The notes under the pieces: generated by a model
Database searches by the model: none
Seen by the model: only the letters and a program-made list of their open reading frames with translations
Told to the model about the DNA's origin: nothing
Assembly (NCBI RefSeq): GCF_025370935.1
Contig: NC_133501.1
Location: 5,132,682 to 5,196,681 of the forward strand
Reading direction: 5' to 3'
DNA length: 64,000 nt
Source: Choristoneura fumiferana
Taxonomy: Eukaryota > Arthropoda > Insecta > Lepidoptera > Tortricidae
Position numbers and translations under genes: made by a program
Shown: piece by piece, positions 31,201 to 43,200 of the stretch
How the letters are laid out: each line of letters opens with the position of its first letter
How positions within the stretch are numbered: the stretch's first letter is position 1

Positions 31201-34200
31201 ATATTTATTATTATTATTTTTATCTTAATCCATGTTATTAATAATATGTGAAACAAAAGAGGTTAGAACGTAGATTTTTTTACATTACACGTTTGAAATG
31301 TTAACTTTTGGCGTGTCAAAGGGAGGATTTTTGAATGTATATATAAAAGACAAAGTATTAATTCAGTAATTTTGTATTTCAGTGGCCCCAGTTGTTGCTA
31401 CAAAAGACGGTAAGTTATTTCCAGCTTGTATACATACTCCCTATAACAAGCTACAGGCTACATCTCAGACCGAGAAGAATTGAGCTATAATTCTCAACTA
31501 CAAATCCAACTTTAATAAAACGTAGATATGTCGCAGGAAAATGGTCAAAACTGAGATTTGCACAAATCTCTAAGGCCGAAAACACACGGTGAAACGCAAC
31601 TGCAACGAATCTGCAACTTCTAGTTTAAGCCTCCGCACACGACGCAACGCAACGCAAAGCAGGGCTTTAAATACCGTTAAAAAGTGGTAACGTTACCAAC
31701 TGTCAAACCGATTTAACGTTAAATGATAATTAACGTTAAACGATTTACCGTTACTTATACAACTTTTAACCGGTAAAAAAAAAGGTAACGTTCTCAGCTA
31801 TTCATTAAACTAACGTTAATTCAAAAGTATCGTTAAATCATTTTAACGGTATTTATATTACTATTTACCGGTAAGCTTGGGTAACGTTAAATTTTAGATT
31901 ATCCTCATTTATCGAGCGAGTATGCACGCGCTAAATTGGCAACACTCGGTAGCATAGCAAAAATTACCGATAGTGTTACTTCGGTATCGTTATAATAATG
32001 TGAATTAGGTAACGTTAACAAGCCCTACAATGTAAGGTAAATTTACCGGTAAAAATAACGGTAATTAGGTAACGTTAAATAATGTTAAGTTATCAATTAA
32101 CGTTAAATTTTAATACCGGTACTAGGTATTTTTATGATTTTTACCGTTATTTAACGTTACTTATAGTGTGAATTTGGTAACGTTAACAAGCCCTGACGCA
32201 AAGTTTCAAACCGGTTGCGTCATGTGCGGTCTCTCATAAAGGAGTCATGGCATAAAACTCAAATGAAACTCAAAAGTAACTAGAAGTTGCAGTTTCGTTC
32301 CAGTTGCATATTAACAAATCAAACAGGATATTAAAATAGCGACTTTTAAGTTAACGCAACCAAAAGTATAAAAAAATAAAAAAAGGTGTTTCCATACAAA
32401 TTGCCGTAACCGAAAAACCCACAGGATATCCGGTTGGCCTGGAAACTTGAATTTTTTTATGAAGGTAGCTTTTACATCACAACAAAATGTGACTATTTAG
32501 TACGAATATTTAGTTTGGAAAATAATACAATTAAAAGAAATTTACATAAATTGTATTGTGGTGTTGGGCGTTAAGGACACGTGTAGCTCGGTTAAAGAGT
32601 AGTTTATTAATAAATAGTTAAGTCTAAGAGTACATGATTGTATAGGGTTGAAGTGGAGGTGTGTGAGTGCACACTACAGTATGTATGTAAGTAAACCACA
32701 GACATTTTATAATCGAGATAGACCTTAGGAGCTTACCTACCTTGCGTGTAAAAAGTTTGATCCACTGATCGAACCGGTTCCGCGCGGAGTGCTCTTTTCA
32801 TCTATCTCGATAAAAGCTCTGTGAAGTAAACCCTTTAGTGTACAAAAGCAAAAAACAAAATACAATGGACTAACTTTGAGATACACGCACAAGGGCCATT
32901 GTGACCAAGTATCTGCATTTCATTGGAACTAATTTCCGTGATGTTGACTTTCTAACACTATTTTTTATTTCCTTTAGCCGCTGTTGTTGGTGCTGAGGAA
33001 ACATTTCAGCACGCTTCCCACTTAGGTAAGTCCATTCAGTTCATCAGTTCTGAGTCATCATGATTTGGTCTACTCGTGACCACGGCAACTGTAACGTGCC
33101 GAAACGTCGAGGTAAATATTACTTGTATAATAATAGCGTGATAAGTCCCGTTTGTGGTATTTTGACTATGAGTGAGAATCACGAAAGTTTAAAACGTCGA
33201 GGTAAATATTACTTGTATAATAATAGCGTGATAAGTCCCGTTTGTGGTATTTTGACTATGAGTGAGAATCACGAAAGTTTAAAACGTCGAGGTAAATATT
33301 ACTTGTATAATAATAGCGTGATAAGTCCCGTTTGTAGTATTTTGACTATATCATCATTTGAGTTTGAACTTTTTCAACATAACAAAGCTCATAGCTGAAG
33401 CAAATGCAGTCATTGCTGGACGTAGAAGTTTTCCTGTGTTGGCGAAATAGGTCGGCGGCTCGACATGAAGAACAGTCGTAATTCATCTTTTTACCCGACT
33501 GCCCGAAGGAGGGCTATGTTTTTCGAGCGTATGTATGTATGTCCATTTCTTTGGTCCTCGCTGCAGCCCAAACGGCTGAACGGATTTTATCGTATTATGA
33601 GTATGGATTCGTCATAATGTCGTAGTGACAAGGGTATAAATTATCAATATGGCGTCTGCGAAACAAATATGGCGGACGGAATAAAAAAAAAGTTGTATAG
33701 TAACAATATGGGTATTAAATGAAAGCTAAAAAATTATTCCTCATTCAATAAATATGTTATTCAGTAGTGAGGTTGATTATATTATTTTTTATTCCTTAAA
33801 TGTAATTGCCATTTTCACAAGAAATATGTAGAAAATCAGCTAAAAATTATACTTTAAATATATATGAGTTAAATACTTTAATGTACATTTTCAAGAAATA
33901 TCAAAAAGTATAAAATAACATTAAATTTAAAAAATCAAAACCCGACTGCCTTAAAAACTAAAAGGAAGAAAAAAGTCAAGTGGTCTAGAACTCTGCAAGT
34001 AGCTCATTTAAGGTTCAACAGTCGGCACCCATTCAAATAATAACCAGCTCAAGAAATCTTGGTAACGTGTCCACTGTTGAACCTTAAATGAGCTACTTGC
34101 AGAGTTCTAGACCACTAGACTTTTTTCTTCTTCCTTTTAGTTTAAGGCAGTGGGGTTTTTGATTTTTTAAATTTAATGTTTTTTTAACATATAACCGTGT

Positions 34201-37200
34201 TTGACCCCTTTCGCACTGTGTTAAGTGCAAATGAAGCCAAAGCTGTATCTCACTGGTTCAGAACAGCCTATTCACTCAGCCTATAGCAGCCTATAAGTAA
34301 TTTAACTACAAACAATAGCGGCTTTTGACAGGCATATGTACTCCAAATTTCATTAATATACATTTGAGTTTTTAGAAAAATGCCTGTGACATACGGACGA
34401 CGGAGACCGAAACTATAAGGGTTCCGTTTTGATTTTGGCTCCACTAAAAAACTTTCTGCCAGTACAGTTGTTATTAGGTTAGGTTAGAACTGCGGCCATT
34501 AGAAAAAGGGAACTGCTGCCTGTACAGAAGGTTAGGTTAGGTTAGAAATGCGACCTAGAGGAATGCGAAACGAGAACAAGCCACGACAGCCAAATTCTAC
34601 CAATTTAAACATATTATGTAAATAGTCTGTCAAATAATTATTTAGACATTTTCTCAAAAATACTAGTTTGAAAAATGTGTTGTTTGGGTACCTAATGGGT
34701 TATGTTTTAAATTATGTTATTATATGGTGTGTTTGTAAAGTGACAAGATTGTTAACCCTTAAATATGGTAGAGGCGATTTAGCAACCACCTGCATTGACT
34801 TGTAAATTTCGTAAATGGTAAACGAGCAAGTGGGTCTCCTGATGGTAAGAGACACCGCCCATATCTCCAATACAGATGCCGCCACCTAGAGGCTAGATGA
34901 GTGTATGCCATATTTCACCGGCTGTCTTACTCTCCACGCTACGTGCAAGCACTGCTGCTTCACGTCAGATAGCAAGATGGTGGTAGCAATATGCAGGTCC
35001 CACCTGCATAAATTCATTTATAAAAGTACAATATCCATTGTATTTTAAAACATCCTTTGTGAGGTATGTATTCGATAGCTGCTTTTGATTCTGTGGTAGT
35101 ATGCTCCAATAAATGGTGCCTTCATCATCCCAGCCTATATACGTCCCACTGCTGGGCACAGGCCTCCTCTCAGAATGAGAGGACTTGGGCAGTAGTTCCC
35201 ACGCGGGCCCAGTATGGATTGGGAACTTCACACACACTGTTGAATGGCTTTGCAGGTTTGTGCAGGTTTCCTCACGAGGTTTTCCTTCACCGCAAAGCTC
35301 GTGGTAAATTTCAAATTGTAATTCACAAATTTCGAAAAACTCAGATGTGCGAGCCGGGGTTTGAACCCGCGATCCTCTGCTTGAGAGGCCATAGGTCAAA
35401 CCACTCGGCCACCACGGCTTCCTTATTAAATATTTAATGATGCCTTATTAAGGGTTTAAAGTATATTTATCAAATGATCATTTTTGATATGAGCAGTTTC
35501 CAGTTTGTGATACGATTACGAATATTTTCCGAAACGTTTTTTTGTGAAAAGATCATTTGTTAAACGTTACTTGCCAAATAGTAAACCTTCTATTGCATAT
35601 TATGCAATTGCAGCTTATATTCAGTTTTAAATAGTTTTCTAATTGTATTTTATTCCAAAGCTATAGTTACAAAATTGAACAATCAATTTAAATTGCACAC
35701 TATATATGTGAACTGTTTATTATGTTCTCAAAAATTACCCACTTGTTACCGCATATCTTTTTTATACTGGTCGAATATGCGTGTAAGTAGATTGAATTTT
35801 ATTATTCACAGAAAAAAAAATATTTAAGAATATATAAACTTATACAAAATACAATCTTAAACCTAAGAGCTAAATACTACTAAATAATAAATCTACTAGC
35901 TACCTTAAATAATATTTATATATTATAAAAACCCACCAGTAAAACTGGGCAACACAACTCTACCACATGACGATCATGTGAGATACCTTGGCATTCATCT
36001 GGACAGACGACTGACCTGGAAGACACACATCAAAGCTAAAAGGGATGAAATAGCTCTCAAACACAGAGCCCTACATTGGATGCTCGGAAGAAACTCGAAG
36101 CTGTCTATAGACAATAAACCTTATCTATAAGGCCACTCTCAAGCCAGTGTGGATGTATGGCATTGAGCTTTGGGGCAGCGCCAGCGAATCCAGCATAATG
36201 ACCCTGCAGCGTTTGCAGAACACGATCTTGAGATCAATTGCTAATGTGCCATGGTACACAACAAACAAAGAGATACATCAGCATCTAAGCATCCCTACAA
36301 TAAAGGAGGAAATAAGCACGACAGCTAAGACGTATCAAACGCGACTTGAATACCATCCGAACGCCCTGGCCCGGCAGCTAACAATAGTTGACTATCAGAG
36401 GCGGCTCAAAAGACATACCATCCAAGAACTGAAGACACGCTTCTAGTTTCTATGTATTGTCTTGTATGAGTGATTGCGCCTCGCTGGAGGGCACACTCTG
36501 AAACGCGAGTAACTGGAACAGCACATCTGATCATAGTCCTTTGTTCGGACTGATAGCAGATTACTGAGAGAAAAAAAAATATATAAAAAAACTGTCGCCT
36601 TAATCACCATACATTGCGGAAAACTTGCAAAACAGCGTTGGTGCGGAAAACGATTATCTTCCAAGTCAATGACAATTTATAAATTAATATTTTTTTAATG
36701 TTATGATTTTGAATTTTGATGGACATTTTTAATTTATTTTTATAGTGTGTTGATTATTTTATTTTTTTATGAATATTTATATTGTTTTTTTTTAGTTTTT
36801 TTTTTTTTTTTCTTAAAAATGAATTATAAAAGAAAAAAAAAAACGAAATTTTTACGCGTGGCTGGCACAACATACAACAGGCTATTAATTTTTTTTTATC
36901 ATCTCACTCTGACCTATGTTTGACAATAAACTGTTCTTATTCTTATTCTTATTCTTAAAAAAAACCGCCTCGAACCGTTCAACCGGAAAGTCCCAACCGC
37001 TTGCCGCGCAAATATATAATTGGATAGGGCGAATAAGAACGACACGCTCCGAGATAATCCCGTCCGTGCGGCGCTCCTACCTCTAAAAACAACAGCCTCG
37101 AGCACCAACAAGTTCGTCTCCACCGCAAGCCAACAAATAATAATTGGAGAGGCGCTGAATATTTTTATAATTATGTAATGCGGACGCGGTTTTGAATTAT

Positions 37201-40200
37201 TATGTATACACCTTATGTCACTCCGACATAGACAAATCTAATGGTACCTCATAATTATTATAATTAAAAACTGTTCTGCCGTTAGAGAGGCTCATAATCA
37301 TAGAAATTGACATACAAACATCCATACGCTCGCAGCATTATTTTGGGCGATTGCTAGAAATCTATCATCATCATCATCAGCCCGAAGACGTCCACTGCTG
37401 GACAAAGGCCTCCCCCTTAGAACGCCACAATGAACGACAACTTGCCACTTGCATCCACCGGTTTCCCGCGACTCTCACGATGTCGTCAGTCCACCTGGAC
37501 TCTGGAGAAATCTATATTTATAGCGTAATAATTTTCTTTTACAGACGTTGACGCGACTTCCCAAGCCGCCCTGAACACCTCTGACAATGGTGAGTATATT
37601 TTTACAAGCTTTTATTTAACTTGCTTTGTGCTTATGTACGTAGTGCTGGTCAAATCTTGCAAGTTAAATTTAATCAATTTCCAGTGATCTGGTCGACTTA
37701 AAATTTGACTTGACATACTTATATAAATTGCGTGACAATACAATAATCTGGCAGTGATGTCTCCGGACGAACGCACTAGGACGGAACGCCTCAACGGTTA
37801 ATGGCGTCTTGAAATTTGGTACAGAAATGTTGTATAAATGACAATGCAAGTACAGCCAACAAAACTTATTTAAAAAACAAACTAAGTATATTTTGAAGGC
37901 GGCAAACAGGCAAGCCAGGTCATCTGGCTAGCCGAGTATAGCTGGACACCCCACATCAATTAGTTTACTTCGTTCAATGGAAGAGCGTCTCTTTGCGGAA
38001 GCAACGTTCATTCCAGGCTTTCAGCTACATATAGGTAGTGCCACGAGAGTTGAAGCACAGCTACAAAAAGAACTGATTGCACAAATGGAGAATGAATGAA
38101 ATGAATGAGTAAATCTCAAAATTCCCCTGTCATTACATGACATGTTCTTGTGTGCGTGACCTCAGCTCTTGTGGCACTACCTATACCTTTCATTCAAAAT
38201 TCCGAATTGCCTCCATGTTACGTTGTAAATTCCATTAACGTTACATAAAAAATAGCCGCATCAATTATCGTGTCTATAATTTAGCAGCCGAGATTTTGGG
38301 ATTTCATGCAAATCCCGTATGTATGGTCCTGTCTCTTTCTAAAACGTCACACGTCAGACGCTAGTATATTTCCTTCTTTGTCTAATCTTGAATTTCAAAC
38401 CACACACACACACACACACACGCGCGATCGCCTGTACTAACATACAAATAGTAACACAATTTAACGTTACATTCAAATAGAAAACATAATTAAGTGTACA
38501 AACAATAAACAAATTAATTGCGGGTATACCCAGTCAAAAAATTTTTTTTTCTTTGTTTAATTTTGTCAACTTTTCGCGTTTTGAAATGGGAAGTTGTCAC
38601 TGGATTGGTTACCTACGAGACAAGCTGCGCTAGTGTAGGACACGTAGCTAAAATTGCAAAACTGGTTGAATTTTTAGTTTCATAGCACTAATTTTGTTCT
38701 AATGTTGTAGGTATCGCAATGTAAACTGAATGTAACTAAGAATAATAAATATTATTAATTTTTTCTTTATTTTTCTATTCTTAAGGTTTATTTTTTATAT
38801 AGTCTTTGTACATACATAATTTATAAAAACCTAACCTGTTTGCGCGTAAAAGGGCCCAACTCGGTGGTCACCGCAAGTGAGGAACCTCCGAATGCTGCGT
38901 GTCCAGAAGTACCGCCTCTGTACTGCTTAAGCCATCTGCGAGATCTCTTGAATTTGGTCGAGACTCTTAGCTATTAGCCTTTGCAAAACGACTATCGGGA
39001 CAATGTTACACCGTAGGCATCACCTCGTGAGCCAAGTCAAAGTACTTGCTGATTTGTCTTTCGGCCTTCACGATTATCGCATGTATTGACTTATTTTTAT
39101 TATTATTATTGTAACTCTGATAAATGTAAAAGTAGCTTGGATCATTGATTTATACGATAAATAAAAATACTCAAATATTATTTTTACTGTGTGGTTGCGA
39201 TTGAGTTTGTTCACATGCCTGATGTGACCAAACTCAACTCTGTTACCACCAAGTGCCTATATTTCGTGTATACCAATTTCTTTTCAGTCGCCACCGGTGG
39301 CGCTGCTACGGCCAATCAATTCGTACCTGGCGCCGGCACCGCGGCCCGTAAAAGTAAGTGACCATTATTTAGTCAACAGCCTTTAGGGTAGAGTCAACAG
39401 AAGAGAGAGCAACAGAAGTAGACGAGCGGTTACGGTACTTTAAATGATACACGACTCTACTGCCAAGGTAACAAATAAGAGTGTTTACACTACTTTCATT
39501 CTAGAAGGGTGCGGGTGACAGCTGTCAATATCACAGACTAGAGAGTGAAATGGTCGAAACTTGAGTCGATAAAACTAATAATTTAAAACCATAGGTAATC
39601 ATAATTAATGCCATCATTAATCCGATTATTACGCTACCTAGGCTTTTTGTGGCAACATTTATGTATTCAAATATTTTACGCCAGTCATATTCAGGCTGCA
39701 ACTGAAATATACTTCCATATATTTAAACCGCAGCCACTTTTTTGAGTAAAACGAAACGGTGCATCAAGTGTCACCCGCACCATGCTATACGTACGTAGCT
39801 ACAATAATCATTTTGAACACCACACCATATCACAACTGCGCTCATATACTTCTGCTACTGACTTTGCCGATTGATTGTTTTGTCATAATCGATTTTAGTT
39901 TCTAAATTGATCTAGTGTTTATTGACCTACTCCAAAAACGGAGGTAAGTCTCATATTTATTCACTAGCTGTTGCCCGCGGCTTTGCCCCCTTTGTAATTT
40001 TTAAAAAATTTCTTCCAAAAACCTTCTCCTGACAGTAACGAACACAACAAAAAAATAATAAGGGAAATCAGTCCATTTTACGATTCATTTTTATTTATAT
40101 AGATATTTTTACATATACAATTTTATATGTGACGGTCAATATTGTTTTACTAATACAAGACTAAAATTACTATTAAATTAAAATAACTAAAACTAAACCT

Positions 40201-43200
40201 TAATTAAAAAAGAGAGGTGAGCCTCTTGGCATGGTGCCCATCGCGTAGGCAGCATTCCCGCGTTGAACTGCGATTGCGATTCTTTGCGCGAGAAAGCTGC
40301 CGGCGCGAGGGTTGCCTGTTGCCTCCCTTAACCTATTCCTGAGTTCCCTGTGTAGCTCCAGTGCCCAAGGACCTAGAGTCTCGACGCTGAAAGCAAAGAA
40401 ATGATAGTGGGCGCCGAGACAGCTATATTTTGTGACCTTGAGGCGTTCCCGGGTGTTTGCCCCCCCCCCCCCGCGTATTTGGTAGTTGCTGGTAGGTAGA
40501 ACGCCGCCAGGGTGTCTGTACAGGTAGCGTCCCACACCAGCGCACGGCCAGCCCTCCAGGGTATCAACGGAGGTGCTTCTCAAATCGATCGTATTTTTTC
40601 CCCTCCTTTCCCTCCCTTTATAGAGTTCGCCGATTCTTTCTTTGACTTTAAAATACGTCACACCAAATTTGCTAATTTTTACCACTTCCCCTCCTCCTTG
40701 TCACATGTATTGCTATGAAAATTGTTTTTGTGTCACAAACCGCCTGCCCCCGTCCCCCCTTGAAGTTATTTATGGATGACCCCAAGGGTCTAACATTTTT
40801 TGTCGAAATAGATTTTTTAATTTTAACTTTACAGAATGTTCCTTTTTTTTACTTCAATATTTATTGTTTTTTTTTTCAGTTTACAGCATACCATCGTTGG
40901 GCGCCCACGTTTCCGCTAAAGGTAAATATTAATTATAAAAGAAAAAAAGGAATTAAAAAATTGGAATTTTAATTACCTTGTTCCCCGTACATAACCATCT
41001 TACATAACCAGCACTGGTAGGGGTCAAATACAGAGTGTATTTTCAGAATGAGGCTTTAAGTTGAAGGTTCAATTCTACTCAAATAACGAAGCTACTTTTG
41101 TTTCGTAACATTTTTAAATACACTCCGTGAGCTCTTAAAAAAAACCTTCGGATTTTAGAAGCATGCTTCGGGTATAGACGATGACACGCGATCGTGATAT
41201 GCGGTTCTGTTCTTTTATCAACTTGCAAAACTTTTCAAAGTTACCGTAAGAAGTTATGTAAAGAATAATCATCAGTACAAAATAAACCTTACTGTAATAA
41301 TATTACGCTTCTTTATCTTTTCCTAATTTTAATACAATATGACTTTTTGTCATGATACAAATAAAACAAAATTAGCATTTTCGAATTCTTCCATAGTTAA
41401 TTTAAATTGAGAACACCCTGCCTTAACACACTTCCTTTATTTGGAAGTATATAGAGTTGTTGTTAGTATCTACTTCTCTTGGGTACGTCAAATAAATTTT
41501 TTTGGTCTGCTTTCGTTTAATATTTTTTTAATGTACTTTTCGAAATCCCCGTTGATTCTATAACTCTGTCTTGAACTTTATTATAATATTTACGATCAAC
41601 ACTTTTCTTGAAACTTTCATCTTCTTTACAAAATATGTATATACATTATAAACAATCTCCCGTTATTGTCTATTTACAGAAATACCCTGTTTAAGTTGAC
41701 TCCCCGTGGAAATCAATTTCTGAAAAATAACAAACTAAATAAATTAGTAAGTGGTGGTTTTAACTGCTCTATATAAATCAATGAAAACACAACGAGTGCA
41801 CTCTTCGCGTGATGGATTGCTACTAAGTCAAAAAGGAAATTGTCATTTTCTACTTACGAATCCTTCCGATTTCCCCCGAAACCCGAAGGTTTTTCTAAGA
41901 CCTCATGGATTGTAACTTGAATTTAGATAGTTTATTGATCCTTAAAGTTTAATAGTGGAATCAGTGTATCGGATATGTCGGTGTTCTCGCTGTCTCTTGG
42001 TACAGGGGCCTTTGAATAATTATTAACGTTTATTTGAAATCTCTCTTAGATAAACATGCATCAATGTGCTGTCAATCTTGTATTGTATCGCATACATTGA
42101 ACATTATATTTATTCTGTATGAAAAATAAATAACAGTGATCAATTTTTTTTAAAAGTTGCAGAATAAAAATAGCTCAGTTATGTGAATAGAATCGAAACT
42201 TGGATTTAAACATGAACAGTTTGAACTCAGAGAGAACGTTCACTCGGATTCGGCCATTTTGTCTCGAACCCTGTAGCAGGCGGACGTCGCGGCAAAATGG
42301 TGTACAAGTGGAGCGAGTACGACTTCATTCGACGCCATATAAGGAAACTACGGATGAATGTTCTTTTTTACGTCATTCTAGCTAAGCCGTGTGAACATGG
42401 AATGAAAGAAAAATGAAGACGCGTGAATCTTTAAGATCTTTTTTTAAGGAAACAGGTATCCTAACCCTGCCGTCGCTTTATGTTTTTGAAATAATCATGT
42501 ATGTAAGGAAGAACATTGTGATTTCCCACTAACGTCGATAAGCCAAAGGCTACTAACACAGGGAAGCTTAAAGTTCCATCTTATAGACTGGCTAAAACCA
42601 AAAAGTCGTTTCTGGGAAATTGCATACGTTTTTATAATAAAATTCCAAAAAATATTATAAATGAAACGGATACAAAATTCAGATCTATTGTCAAGAAGAC
42701 ATTAATATCTAAGGCGTATTATAAAGTTAATGATTAAAAATAAAGTTGTGTTAAATACTTGTGATGTATAAGTACATATCATTTAATAATATTGTAAATC
42801 TGCTTAAAAAAAATATACCTCGTTGAGTTTCTTGGCGGATTCTTCTCAATAGAGGTTTTTCCGAACCGGTGGTAGATTTTTTTTGACATTCATAAGTGCT
42901 TGTTAGAGCCTAAATTGAATAAAAATATTTTGACTTTGACTTTGACTTTGAAGCATTCACTCGAAAGAACATTCATCCGAGTGAACCATATAATACCACC
43001 TTCATCCGTCGCAGGCGCATCAGTTAGCACTGCTCATACTACTGTTTAATAGTCCCCCCGCTCCGCACAAGCGTCAGCCAGCATAGACCCTAAATGTTAA
43101 TCTTGGCTTTCAGTTGCTTCAGGAATAAGTAACAAAGCCAGCTTGGGTAAGTTATTTACATCACTTTTTTTTAACCCCCAACGAAAGAGTCCCAGAATAC

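Noticed and set aside
33075..33125. Hammerhead ribozyme suggested by the CCGAAACGTCGAGG motif
   Set aside because: The CTGANGA core strand and a closing stem are not present at a workable distance.
33060..33398. 112-codon frame as a real gene
   Set aside because: It is a by-product of a 90-bp tandem repeat whose period is a multiple of three; it lies in an intron and has no start context or splice partner.
34475..34555. Telomeric (TTAGG)n array
   Set aside because: Only two short clusters of AGGTTAGGTTAG with a different unit; too few units for telomere-like DNA.
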